A stretch of 23,711 bases of DNA from an uncultured Collinsella sp. (GCA_900549655.1 UROZ01000019.1:1-23711); one strand, 5' to 3'; shown: positions 14,795 to 22,839, counted from the stretch's first letter. Translations and numbers: made by a program. The notes: a model not told the origin generated them from the letters alone.

Positions 14795-14807
14795 TTGCAC
14801 CAAAAAT

Positions 14808-14871
14808 GAGCGTGGATAATCTCCCGGTTTTGGCCTGCGTGGGGGCTCAAAGTGGGAGATTATCCACGCTC
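14808..14871. repeat. palindrome with 18-bp arms and a third partial copy of the arm
   Basis: GAGCGTGGATAATCTCCC (14808-14825) is perfectly complementary to 14854-14871 over a 28-nt loop. The outer end recurs once more as AATCCACGCTCG at 14890-14901, which suggests repeated insertion or partial duplication. Nothing else is visible in this intergenic stretch until the promoter at 14932. Confidence 0.8.
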
Positions 14872-14917
14872 GTGATTTGAGTGTCCGAAAATCCACGCTC
14901 GTTTGGTCGGTGCATGT

Positions 14918-14960
14918 CTACGCAGCGTAGGTTGTCGAGGGCAGTCTTCAAATGGATACT
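14918..14960 (+). promoter_or_regulatory. promoter and possible operator of the HTH-desulfoferrodoxin gene
   Basis: TTGTCG (14932-14937) and GATACT (14955-14960) are spaced by 17 bp and lie about 50 bp before the gene. The palindrome CTACGC-A-GCGTAG (14918-14930) ends one base before the -35 box, a position suited to an autoregulatory helix-turn-helix protein. Confidence 0.45.
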
Positions 14961-15008
14961 GACTCTTGAACCGGTTCGCTCCATTCCTCCAATCTGATCG
15001 GACATTTC

Positions 15009-15629
15009 ATGAACCAGACACCGCAAAGCAATGTCCCCCATACTTTTTTGGCGGCACATGCCATCAAGCGGCTGCGCGAAGATCGTGGCCTCACCCAGCG
15101 CGCCCTGGCGGAAAGCCTTGGCGTGACCGATAAAGCCGTCAGCAAGTGGGAGTCCGGCCGCGGCCTTCCCGACATTTCCCTCGTTGAGCCTTTGGCCCAG
15201 AGACTCGGCATAAGCGTGGCTGAGCTTTTGGCTGGTGACATTCGGGCCAACGCCAACCGTGCAGGCAATATGCTCAAAGGCGTCTTTTACGTTTGCCCTA
15301 TCTGCGGAAACGTTGTGCACGCGCTCGGAGAAGGCAGCTTTAGCTGTTGCGGCTCCACGATGTTTCCCCAGGAGGCCGAAGAGCCGGACGCGGATCACGC
15401 CTTTTCCATCGAGCGCATCGAGGACGATTGGTACGTCACGCTCGACCATCCCATGACCAAGGATCATTACATTAGCTTTGTGGCATATGCGACTATGGAT
15501 GGCATCTGCCTCAAGAAGCTCTATCCAGAGCAATCGGTGCAACCGCGTTTTCATATCACCGGACGCGGCAGAATGTACCTCTACTGTAACCAGCACGGAC
15601 TCTTTGTTTTGCCGACGCCTCGCAAGTAA
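15009..15629 (+). CDS. XRE-family regulator fused to a desulfoferrodoxin-like module
   Basis: 206 residues. Residues 15-75 are an XRE/Cro helix-turn-helix (LREDRGLTQRALAESLGVTD, KAVSKWESGRGLPD). Residues 93-120 are a desulforedoxin-type FeS4 ribbon with Cys96, Cys99, Cys113 and Cys114 (CPIC, then SCCG). Residues 128-202 match the superoxide reductase fold. The five expected ligands of its iron site are present: His130, His147 (DHPM), His153 (KDHY), Cys193 and His196 (YCNQHGLF). The Glu-Lys pair that precedes the first His in true superoxide reductases is replaced (DADH). This fits a redox- or superoxide-sensing regulator better than an efficient enzyme, which is inference. ATG 15009 has only a weak Shine-Dalgarno, but no better start gives a complete HTH. 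Confidence 0.85.
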   Translation: MNQTPQSNVPHTFLAAHAIKRLREDRGLTQRALAESLGVTDKAVSKWESGRGLPDISLVEPLAQRLGISVAELLAGDIRANANRAGNMLKGVFYVCPICGNVVHALGEGSFSCCGSTMFPQEAEEPDADHAFSIERIEDDWYVTLDHPMTKDHYISFVAYATMDGICLKKLYPEQSVQPRFHITGRGRMYLYCNQHGLFVLPTPRK

Positions 15630-15664
15630 AAGCCCGCTGTCCGCCCGATGCCCCTGCGCCAACG

Positions 15665-15731
15665 AGTTGCGGTGGAATAGTTCCTGAAAGTGCTGGTTTA
15701 GAGCCTAAACAGGAGCTATTTCACCGCAACT
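15665..15731. repeat. 67-nt palindromic repeat, copy 4
   Basis: 22-base arms starting AGTTGCGGTGGAATAG pair with two mismatches around a 23-nt loop. It lies between the convergent HTH-desulfoferrodoxin and RpiR genes. Confidence 0.85.
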
Positions 15732-15767
15732 TAGGAGGGCGATTGGAGGCGCGGTGGGGCCGGATTG

Positions 15768-16622
15768 TTATTTGAGGCCGGGGAGGCGGGTGTAGGGGAA
15801 CGAGCGCTCTAGGAACTCGGCGCAGCGGGCGTAGTCTTTGGCGAAGTAGCTGCTGTAGAGCGAATCGAGCACGTATTGCACGGCGATGTGGCTGGCGAAC
15901 TGCGTGATGCGGTGCGTCATGCTCTCGTGGTCGCTCACCGTGAGGTAGGCGGCAAAGCCGGGGTGCAGGCGCGCACAATAAGGTGTGCCGATGACAATGA
16001 CGGGAACATGTCGGCTGCTGAGGATCGGCAAGATTTCCTTGAGGTTGGGTGCAAGGCCGCTGTAGGAGATGACGATCGCCACATTGCCGGAATCCGAGGC
16101 GAGCGCCGTGCGCACCTGGGCCTCGGTGCTGCTGTAGCATGTGGCGCTCTTGCCGGACGAAAGTAGGCGGTCGCGGAACATCCCCGCTGGATAGAGGTTG
16201 TGCGAGCCGGTGTAGATATCGACCTGCCGTGCCTTCGCGATCAGTTTGGCGGCGTGGTCGAGCTGCGCGGGGTCGAGTAGCTCCTGCGTCTCGGCCAGCG
16301 TGGTCTGGTAGAGCCCTTCCATGCGCTCCATAACCTGCGCGGGCGTGGACGTGGCATCGAAGGGAAAGTTGATGTCCACGTCGCGGCGGTTGCCTGCTTC
16401 GGTCGCCAGGCGGATAAGCTCGACCTTGAGGTCCTTAAAGCCCTCGAGGCCGAGCTTTTTGCAAAAACGGTGCACGCTTGCGACCGAAACATTGGCGCGG
16501 GCGGCAAACTCCTTAATGGAGAGTCCGCGGATGTCCTCGCCCATGGCAAGGGCCGAGATGCCGAGCTGCTGCTCGGTAGGGGTTAGGCCCTGCGCCTCGG
16601 TAATCTTGCGTTTGATATCCAT
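15768..16622 (-). CDS. MurR/RpiR-family transcriptional regulator
   Basis: 284 residues. Residues 1-75 form an RpiR-type helix-turn-helix (LSIKEFAARANVSVASVHRF). Residues 125-270 or so form a SIS sugar-phosphate-binding domain, with VDIYTGSHNLYPAG and VAIVISYSGLAPNLKEILPI as its binding segments. Members respond to phosphosugars and control sugar catabolism genes. ATG 16622 has GGGAG 6 nt upstream; an in-frame ATG 30 bp further up lacks that support. It follows the GH106-like gene on the same strand with a 42-bp gap containing a hairpin, so read-through co-transcription is likely. The phosphosugar made by the PTS and GH1 pair is a plausible ligand, by inference. Confidence 0.9.
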   Translation of the reverse strand: MDIKRKITEAQGLTPTEQQLGISALAMGEDIRGLSIKEFAARANVSVASVHRFCKKLGLEGFKDLKVELIRLATEAGNRRDVDINFPFDATSTPAQVMERMEGLYQTTLAETQELLDPAQLDHAAKLIAKARQVDIYTGSHNLYPAGMFRDRLLSSGKSATCYSSTEAQVRTALASDSGNVAIVISYSGLAPNLKEILPILSSRHVPVIVIGTPYCARLHPGFAAYLTVSDHESMTHRITQFASHIAVQYVLDSLYSSYFAKDYARCAEFLERSFPYTRLPGLK

Positions 16623-16641
16623 TCGAACTCCCGCACTCGCC

Positions 16642-16680
16642 AAACCTGCCAAAAAGAGACGGGTTTATTTTGGCAGGTTT
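16642..16680 (-). repeat. 39-nt hairpin repeat, copy 1, overlapping a stop codon
   Basis: AAACCTGCCAAAA (16642-16654) is perfectly complementary to 16668-16680. Read on the minus strand it is 34 of 39 identical to 20388-20426. It supplies the last four codons and stop of the GH106-like gene (NLPK, TAA). The lack of a T-run makes it a weak terminator at best. Confidence 0.8.
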
Positions 16681-19265
16681 TGCCCGAGAAGGGTAACGGG
16701 GCCGAGGACACCGCTGGGCGCGACGGGCTCGGTGAGGGCGAAGATGTCGGAGGTCGCATGGTCGAGCGTGTTGATGACATCGATGGCGAGCTCGTGTGCG
16801 CCGGCGGTAAGCGCGCCTGTCGCAAAGCGGTAGGGCGGGCAGATGCGCGTGCCGAGCGTTTGTCCGTCGAGTGTGAGCGTTGCGACTTCGTAGACATCCC
16901 CTAGGTCAATGACGGTGTGGGCGAGGTCGTCGGCCAGCTCGAACGAGGTGCGATAGCGGAACGTACCACATACGCCGGGGAACTGCTCGGCCGTGAGGTC
17001 GCACAGGCGCTCGAGCTTTTGCGGCTCGCCAAAGGTTCCATCGCTGCCGGCAGGGGAGAGGGCGACGGTCCAGGGGTGGCTGATGTCGAGGGCGAGCGTT
17101 GCACGTGTGCTCGTGTCGGTGCAGTCCGCGGGCTCGATTGCGCCGCTTGCCTCCAGAACAACAACGCAGCTCTCGTAAGGCGCCAGCTCCAGCACGCCGT
17201 CAAACGCAACGGGCTTGGTGCTGTTCAGCAGGTCGAGGCGCGTTCCGCAAAGACACTTGTCTTGCGGAAGCGAAACCGTGCAGCAAATGCTTTCACGTGG
17301 GTGCTCGTTGACCAACATGACGTAGGTCTCGCCGGCACGCTCGTAGCGAAGTGCGCGCAGCCAGGGCTGTGGCCTATCGGTCACAACGGTCTGCAGCCCC
17401 GCGTCTGCCAGCGCGTCCGCCACATCGGCAAGTGGCGTTGCCGTAAGCCCGTCCAGATCGGCTGCGCCATCCGCGTCATAAAGAGCGCCGGGCACTTCGT
17501 CAGCAGCGAGCACCGTGACACCCGCGGCCATCATGCGCCTCACCTCTTCCGCTGTAGCCGCGCCAATAAACGAGGCGCCCGGCATGACAAACGCCTGGTA
17601 GCGACAGCCGTTAACAGCCAGCATTCCATCGGCAATCGAAACCTCGTAACGCCCCTCATCCTCAAAAGCCTCGGCAGGCACAAAGTCAAAATCGATCTGC
17701 GCGCGCGTGAGCTCGGCCGCCACGCGCTCGACGGGCATGGCGTTGCCGGCCCATTCGGCGTCGGCATGGTACAGAATGGCGACGGGGCGAGCGGCAGCGC
17801 CTTCCGAAAGGAGCGTCGCCGTGCGATTCATATAGCGCATGAGCTGGCCAAAGTGCGGCCATTGCGGGTTGTTGCCGTGCGCGTAAAAGTGCGGCGGGCA
17901 GTCCCAATCGGGGAAGGGCGCCATGCTAAACGCGTGCGGCGTAAACCAGTTAATACCGCGGACGAGCATATGGTCGGCAATCCATTTCATCTCGCGCAGG
18001 CCCTCGTGCCAGCCAAAGGCGCCAAAGACCTCGGCCATGCAGCGCCCCTGCTTTTTGGGATCGAGGCGCGCGGCCGAAGAGCCCAGCTTGGCAAGCGCGT
18101 ACGTAAAGAACTCCATGTTCCATGCGCCGTGGAAATAGCTGTAGCGCCCGCGGTCAATTCCGGGGGCGAGCTGATTGATGACCACGTCGACGCCGGCCAT
18201 GTCCTGCCCCGCGACCGCGCGGAAGTAATGTCCGGCGCCCTGGCCCAGGCGCGTGTGGCAACTCTTGTCCTCGATCACGTGGCCAATGTGCATAACGCCG
18301 TGCGCGCGGCACCAATCGCCAATCTGCTCGTCAAAGCAGCTGCGGTAGAGCTGCGTAGCAAGGTCCATATAGGCGTGGCGAACCTGGGCGCCGTTTGCCT
18401 CGCGCGTCCAAAGGCCGTGCAACTTGGCAAGCCAATTCTCGCCAAGCGCATCGTATAGGCGGCGGGCAAGCTCGTCCGACCACGGCAGCGCCAGGTCGCC
18501 TCGCCCAATAAAGCTGCTGGTAGAAGCATCGTCGAGCGTGGTGCCCTTCTCGTTCATAAAGCCGGGCTCGTCGGTGAAAAAGCCCAAGATCGTTTTGCCA
18601 AACTCGTCGCCCAGATGCTCAAACGTGGGCTCGTAGACGGCGTCGATGAGCGCGTGGCACGAGGCGGCGTCGACCATGTTGATGTACTCATCGCGAAAGC
18701 CGGTCTTTTGGCTGGTGGCGTACAGCTCGATCGTAGTGACGCCGGTGGGGGCGTCAAAACGCAAGCGGGCGGGCGTTCCATCGTCCCCGTGCTCAACGGC
18801 GAGCGCAAGGTCGAGCGGCGCACCAGCGGCATCAAAAGCCGCCACGCCCACAAAGCGCTCGGTGGGGTCCATGAGATTACCGAGCTTGATAGTCGTGGAC
18901 GGTTGGGGACCAACAACCGTAATCGTGCGATGCTTGAGCACGGTCTTCTTGAGCGCGGGGTCGACGTCATCGCCCGCAAGCGCGCCGTTGGCATAGCCTG
19001 CGGGGAAGTGTGCGTCGTCGAGCAGCCAGATCTTTAACCCCAGGCGCTTGCACTCGCCGATGATAAAGCGCAGGTCAGACCACCAGCCGTCGCGACAGAA
19101 ATCGGGATGCGTGCGCGATTCCAGGCAAACCTCGTGGATGTCCGCCCCGGCGATCTGCTCCAGATACTCGGTGATCGTCTCGCGCGCCTCGCCCTTGAGC
19201 CACAAGAACGGAAGCACATGGTTGTCGTAGGTGCCGCCAAGCACCTGCTCAAAATACGCCGCCAT
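16665..19265 (-). CDS. large glycoside hydrolase, GH106 (alpha-L-rhamnosidase)-like
   Basis: 866 residues. The N-terminal region is a TIM-barrel glycosidase, with ITEYLEQIAGADIHEVCLES, GLKIWLLDDAHFPAGYANG and ILGFFTDEPGFMNE. Asp232-Glu233 in that last motif are likely catalytic or metal-binding residues. WNMEFFTYALAKLG and the segment RGINWFTPHAFSM are typical of this group. The last 150 residues form a jelly-roll sugar-binding-like domain (GTFRYRTSFELADD, DGQTLGTRICPPYRF). No signal peptide is visible, so the enzyme is probably cytoplasmic. ATG 19265 is preceded by GGAGGAG; longer in-frame starts lie upstream of this site and encode a non-family extension. It is divergent from the AraC gene, its probable regulator. 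The glycosidase call is firm; rhamnose specificity is tentative. Confidence 0.8.
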   Translation of the reverse strand: MAAYFEQVLGGTYDNHVLPFLWLKGEARETITEYLEQIAGADIHEVCLESRTHPDFCRDGWWSDLRFIIGECKRLGLKIWLLDDAHFPAGYANGALAGDDVDPALKKTVLKHRTITVVGPQPSTTIKLGNLMDPTERFVGVAAFDAAGAPLDLALAVEHGDDGTPARLRFDAPTGVTTIELYATSQKTGFRDEYINMVDAASCHALIDAVYEPTFEHLGDEFGKTILGFFTDEPGFMNEKGTTLDDASTSSFIGRGDLALPWSDELARRLYDALGENWLAKLHGLWTREANGAQVRHAYMDLATQLYRSCFDEQIGDWCRAHGVMHIGHVIEDKSCHTRLGQGAGHYFRAVAGQDMAGVDVVINQLAPGIDRGRYSYFHGAWNMEFFTYALAKLGSSAARLDPKKQGRCMAEVFGAFGWHEGLREMKWIADHMLVRGINWFTPHAFSMAPFPDWDCPPHFYAHGNNPQWPHFGQLMRYMNRTATLLSEGAAARPVAILYHADAEWAGNAMPVERVAAELTRAQIDFDFVPAEAFEDEGRYEVSIADGMLAVNGCRYQAFVMPGASFIGAATAEEVRRMMAAGVTVLAADEVPGALYDADGAADLDGLTATPLADVADALADAGLQTVVTDRPQPWLRALRYERAGETYVMLVNEHPRESICCTVSLPQDKCLCGTRLDLLNSTKPVAFDGVLELAPYESCVVVLEASGAIEPADCTDTSTRATLALDISHPWTVALSPAGSDGTFGEPQKLERLCDLTAEQFPGVCGTFRYRTSFELADDLAHTVIDLGDVYEVATLTLDGQTLGTRICPPYRFATGALTAGAHELAIDVINTLDHATSDIFALTEPVAPSGVLGPVTLLGQNLPK

Positions 19266-19380
19266 ATACGCTCCTCCAAAACAGCCTTTCAAATTCATTG
19301 AAGTCAGAGTACGCCGAGCGCGCAGCCCTGCTAATATCAAAACCACGGCAGAATATGACCGAATCAACGATGGTGATGTA

Positions 19381-20388
19381 ATGGATATCGCACGGCTGGA
19401 CAACCTTCTGCTCGAGCTGACCAACAGTGAGCGAGCCTATCGCGCGGGCGCCCATTACGACTGGAGCGATGCACTCGGTCAAGGTAATCAAGCAGATGTC
19501 GATGGTCGGCATATCCGTAAAATCGGCAACCCAGCGCTCGCCCTACGACAAGAAGGCATGCCCGATGGTCTATCGATTGTTCGCAACTCGCGCTTCAATC
19601 CCGTGCCGGAACATGTCCACGATTATGTCGAAATCAGCTATATCTATCGAGGACGAGCGCCGCAGATCGTCAACGGCGCGCCGCTCATGCTCGCTCAAAA
19701 CGAGGTCCTCCTGCTCGATGTCGCCTGCCCGCATGCCGTAGGCGAGCTCGGCGAGCACGACATTATGCTGAGCGTTATCATCTCGCGGCCAATGCTGCGC
19801 CGTAGCCTGGAGCAAAGCCTTTCGCCCACAAGCGCGGTCTCGCGGTTCCTGCTCAACGCCCTCACGGACGAAACCGACCACCGCGGACACGTGCATTTCC
19901 ATACGGGCGGCAGCCGTCGCGTGCGCCGCTACATGCAGGAGATGCTGTGCGAGCGTCTGGACCCCACGCCAGCGAGCCCCCAGATTGTCTCGAGGCTGTT
20001 TGAGCTGCTGTTGGTCGAGCTCATGCAAAGCTACGAGGCCGGTCTTCTGCGGTCGGACGCGCCCGCGCTGCCATCGGCGCAGGTCGCGGCTGCTATGGGC
20101 TATATCGAGCGTCACGCCTGCGATTGCGCGCTCGACGACCTCGCCCGCCATCTGCACCTGAGCCCCAACTACGCAAGCGCCCTACTCAAGCGTCAGACAG
20201 GCCGCACATTCATGCAGCTCGTGCAGGAGGGCCGCCTGGCGCGCGCAGCGGCACTGCTCGACGCCGGTGCCACGGCAGAGGCGGCTGCGCGCGAGGCGGG
20301 CTATGCCAACATGAGCTTCTTCTACAAAAAGTTTGCCGAGCGCTATGGCTGCACGCCGGCTGCCTATCGTCAGCGTTTTCCCAGATAA
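19381..20388 (+). CDS. AraC-family transcriptional regulator
   Basis: 335 residues. An N-terminal cupin-type ligand-binding domain (VPEHVHDYVEISYIYRG, then NEVLLLDVACPHAV) is joined to a C-terminal double helix-turn-helix of about 100 residues (LDDLARHLHLSPNYASALLK; AAREAGYANMSFFYKKFAER). The final motif, CTPAAYRQRF, is the classic AraC ending. ATG 19381 is used; its Shine-Dalgarno is poor, but upstream in-frame codons would run into the divergent promoter region. The 115-bp gap to the GH106-like gene suits divergent control by this protein, sensing the free or phosphorylated sugar. No clear operator could be picked by eye. Confidence 0.9.
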   Translation: MDIARLDNLLLELTNSERAYRAGAHYDWSDALGQGNQADVDGRHIRKIGNPALALRQEGMPDGLSIVRNSRFNPVPEHVHDYVEISYIYRGRAPQIVNGAPLMLAQNEVLLLDVACPHAVGELGEHDIMLSVIISRPMLRRSLEQSLSPTSAVSRFLLNALTDETDHRGHVHFHTGGSRRVRRYMQEMLCERLDPTPASPQIVSRLFELLLVELMQSYEAGLLRSDAPALPSAQVAAAMGYIERHACDCALDDLARHLHLSPNYASALLKRQTGRTFMQLVQEGRLARAAALLDAGATAEAAAREAGYANMSFFYKKFAERYGCTPAAYRQRFPR

Positions 20389-20426
20389 AACCGACCAAAA
20401 TAAACCTGTCCCTTTTTGGCAGGTGT
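20388..20426 (+). repeat. 39-nt hairpin repeat, copy 2, overlapping the AraC stop codon
   Basis: It starts within the AraC stop codon and runs AAACCGACCAAAATAAACC, then CCTTTTTGGCAGGTGT. It is 34 of 39 identical to the reverse complement of 16642-16680. The stem is less perfect than in copy 1 because two bases of the 5' arm differ. Just downstream GTGTCAGG is repeated directly (20423-20430 and 20433-20440). Confidence 0.75.
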
Positions 20427-20560
20427 CAGGAAGTGTCAGGGGCGGGCAGGCGGCGGGGTGCCGCTGCGAAAAGAAGTATCGGGTTTGGCGCCCCCGCCTC
20501 CGCATGTCTCCCGCGTGGGCGATACTCGGCTTATCGACCCACGATGCAAAGGAGATGCTC

Positions 20561-22009
20561 ATGGCAAACATCAAGTTCCCCGAGGGTTTCTATTGGGGCG
20601 GCGCCACTGCCGCCAACCAGTTTGAGGGCGCTTGGAACGTGGACGGCCGCGGCGCTTCCGTCGACGACCACTTCCTGGGCGGCAGCTACAAGGAGCCGCG
20701 TCAGATCACGATCGACATCGACCCCAACCGCTTCTACCCCAACCATGACGGCATCGATTTCTACCATCACTACGAGGAGGATATCGCGCTGTTCGCCGAG
20801 ATGGGCTTCAACATGTTCCGCATGTCCATCTCCTGGAGCCGCATCTTCCCCAACGGCGACGATGCGCACCCCAACGAGGCCGGCCTCGCCTTCTACGATC
20901 GCGTTTTCGACTGCCTGCGCGCCCGCAACATCGAGCCGCTCGTGACCCTCTCGCACTACGAGATGCCCTATCACCTGGTCGAGAAGTACAACGGCTGGGC
21001 AAGCCGCGAGCTCATCGGTTTCTTTGAGAAGTACTGCCAGACCGTCTTCGACCGCTACCAGGACAAGGTCAAGTTCTGGCTGACCTTCAACGAGATCAAC
21101 TGCGGCACCATGGACATGGGCGCCATGATGGAGACCGGTCTGATCCAGGGCTTCGAGGGCCCGGCGAGCGCCATCAAGACCACCGCTCAGCAGCGCTACC
21201 AGGCCCTGCACCATCAGTTTGTGGCCAGCGGCCGCGTCGTGCGCTACGCTCACGAGCACTACCCGCAGTTCAAGATGGGCAACATGGACTGCTTCATCCT
21301 CTCCTACGCCGCTACGTGCGATCCGGTCGACGTGTTCGCCACGCAGCAGCAGATGAACTCCATGAACTGGTACTGCTCCGACGTGCAGGTGCGCGGCAAG
21401 TACCCGTTCTATGCCAAGCGCTTCTGGGCCGAGAACGGCGTCGAGCTCGCAATGGAGGACGGCGACCTGCAGGATATCGCCGACGGCAAGGTCGACTTCT
21501 ACACCTTTAGCTACTACATGTCCGGTACCGTGGGCACCCACAAGGACCACGAGATGACCGAGGGCAACATGACTTTTGGCGGCAAAAACCCCTACCTGGA
21601 GTCCACCGACTGGGGTTGGCAGATTGACCCGCTGGGCCTGCGCATCGCCCTCAACGAGATTTACGCCCGTTACGAGATTCCGCTGATGGTGGTCGAGAAC
21701 GGCATGGGCGCCTACGACGAGGTCGAGGACGATGGCTCCATTCACGATCCGTACCGCATCGCCTATCTGCGCAGCCACATCAAGGCCATGGGCGAGGCCG
21801 TCGCCGATGGTGTTGACCTGATCGCCTACACCTGGTGGGGCCCCATCGACCTGGTGTCCGCCGGTACCGGCGAGATGCGCAAGCGCTACGGCTTCATCCA
21901 TGTCGATAAGTACGACGACGGCACCGGCACCTACGAGCGCCGCCGCAAGGACAGCTTCTTCGCATACCAGAAGATCATCAAGTCCAACGGCACCGAGGGC
22001 TTGGAGTAA
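20561..22009 (+). CDS. GH1 6-phospho-beta-glucosidase
   Basis: 482 residues, the usual GH1 length. It hydrolyses 6-phospho-beta-glucosides delivered by the PTS, in the cytoplasm. The N-terminal signature FPEGFYWGGATAANQFEGAW, acid/base Glu178 in TFNEIN and nucleophile Glu379 in VVENGMG are all present. SAGTGEMRKRYGFI near the C-terminus carries the Ser, Lys and Tyr that contact the 6-phosphate in family members, separating it from plain beta-glucosidases. ATG 20561 has AAAGGAG with 6-nt spacing. It lies between the AraC gene and the IIA gene and matches the EIIBC at 1917. Specificity could extend to 6-phospho-galactosides, but the phosphate-site motif is of the BglA/AscB kind. Confidence 0.93.
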   Translation: MANIKFPEGFYWGGATAANQFEGAWNVDGRGASVDDHFLGGSYKEPRQITIDIDPNRFYPNHDGIDFYHHYEEDIALFAEMGFNMFRMSISWSRIFPNGDDAHPNEAGLAFYDRVFDCLRARNIEPLVTLSHYEMPYHLVEKYNGWASRELIGFFEKYCQTVFDRYQDKVKFWLTFNEINCGTMDMGAMMETGLIQGFEGPASAIKTTAQQRYQALHHQFVASGRVVRYAHEHYPQFKMGNMDCFILSYAATCDPVDVFATQQQMNSMNWYCSDVQVRGKYPFYAKRFWAENGVELAMEDGDLQDIADGKVDFYTFSYYMSGTVGTHKDHEMTEGNMTFGGKNPYLESTDWGWQIDPLGLRIALNEIYARYEIPLMVVENGMGAYDEVEDDGSIHDPYRIAYLRSHIKAMGEAVADGVDLIAYTWWGPIDLVSAGTGEMRKRYGFIHVDKYDDGTGTYERRRKDSFFAYQKIIKSNGTEGLE

Positions 22010-22023
22010 TTGAGTTCCGGCGA

Positions 22024-22137
22024 TTGAGTTCCGGCGTTCTGACGAACGCCGGACCGGCGGCCGATTTCGTGACCACGAATGTCGACGACGACGGCATCTG
22101 GAACGCCTTCGTGCACCTAGGGCTCATCGAGGGTTAA
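22024..22137 (+). pseudogene. possible gene remnant after the GH1 gene
   Basis: A frame open through the end of the GH1 gene continues to TAA at 22135-22137. It reads GVLTNAGPAADFVTTNVDDD and ends FVHLGLIEG. The codons look coding-like (mostly C or G at the third position). No Shine-Dalgarno supports an own start; TTG 22024 is the only nearby candidate. It may be the tail of a deleted gene. The family is not recognised and chance is not excluded. Confidence 0.22.
22030..22053 (+). terminator. 10-bp GC-rich hairpin after the GH1 gene
   Basis: TCCGGCGTTC (22030-22039), loop TGAC, GAACGCCGGA (22044-22053). It begins 20 bp after the GH1 stop and probably ends or stabilises that transcript. It has no T-run. 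A short tandem repeat (TTGAGTTCCGGCG, twice from 22010) leads into it. Confidence 0.45.
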
Positions 22138-22198
22138 TCAACAAAACGGGCGCCGATGGACAAAGACGTCGGCAGAGTTTTCGATTCGACTTCCCACC

Positions 22199-22227
22199 TT
22201 AGTTTTTGGTCCAATTGGCACTATAAT
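22199..22227 (+). promoter_or_regulatory. promoter of the PTS IIA gene
   Basis: A perfect TATAAT (22222-22227) lies about 50 bp before the start codon. The sequence 17 bp upstream, TTAGTT (22199-22204), is a weak -35. An own promoter suggests that IIA is expressed independently of the GH1 gene. Confidence 0.55.
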
Positions 22228-22276
22228 CACCATAGGCATGCGCAAAACGTTGCGCTTAATCAAGAGGAGAAAACGT

Positions 22277-22813
22277 ATGGGTCTGTTTGACATGTTCAAG
22301 AAGAAGGCTGAGCCCGCGGCTGCCGCTGCTCCTGCCTCCATCTCTACTTCTGCCGGCGCCGACGTGCTGTGCTCGCCCGTCAAGGGCAAGGTCATCAAGA
22401 TGGCCGACGTACCCGATCCCGTCTTTAGCGGCGAGGTGCTGGGCAAGGGCTGCGCCGTGTGGCCCGAGGACGATCTGGTCTACGCTCCCTGCGACGGCAA
22501 GGTGACCGTCACCATGGGTCACGCCGTGGGTCTGCAGTCCGATAGCGGCATCGAGGTTCTGGTGCACGTTGGCGTCGATACCGTCAACATGAACGGCGAT
22601 GGCTTCGAGGGCTTCGTCAAGGCCGACGACGTTGTGAAGGCTGGCCAGCCCATACTCAAGATCGACCGCGCCAAGATCGCCGCTGCCGGTTACAAGGACT
22701 GCGTCGTCGTGGCCGTGTCCAACACCGCCGAGTTTGCCGATGTCGAGCTCACCGTTGAGGCAGAGTCCGCCGTCGCCGCCGGTGACGCCATCGTCAAGGT
22801 CGTCCGCAAGTAA
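22277..22813 (+). CDS. PTS glucose-type IIA protein (IIA-Glc/Crr-like)
   Basis: 178 residues. A soluble cytoplasmic phosphocarrier that receives phosphate from HPr and passes it to a IIB domain. The active site is His97 in VLVHVGVDTVNMNG; the supporting His82 in GHAVGLQSDSG is also conserved, as in E. coli IIA-Glc (His90 and His75). The N-terminus GLFDMFKKK is an amphipathic, membrane-touching segment as in Crr, followed by an Ala/Pro linker. ATG 22277 has GAGGAG with 7-nt spacing; an upstream in-frame ATG at 22238 lacks one. It is the likely partner of the IIA-less EIIBC at 1917 and perhaps of other permeases in the genome. A role in catabolite control is possible but not shown here. Confidence 0.93.
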   Translation: MGLFDMFKKKAEPAAAAAPASISTSAGADVLCSPVKGKVIKMADVPDPVFSGEVLGKGCAVWPEDDLVYAPCDGKVTVTMGHAVGLQSDSGIEVLVHVGVDTVNMNGDGFEGFVKADDVVKAGQPILKIDRAKIAAAGYKDCVVVAVSNTAEFADVELTVEAESAVAAGDAIVKVVRK

Positions 22814-22839
22814 ACTGCGGCGTCCAAAGGATGTGCAAG

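Noticed and set aside
16917..18458. 513-codon open frame on the plus strand
   Set aside because: Antisense shadow of the GH106-like glycosidase gene; Arg/Ala/His-rich translation with no recognisable motifs.
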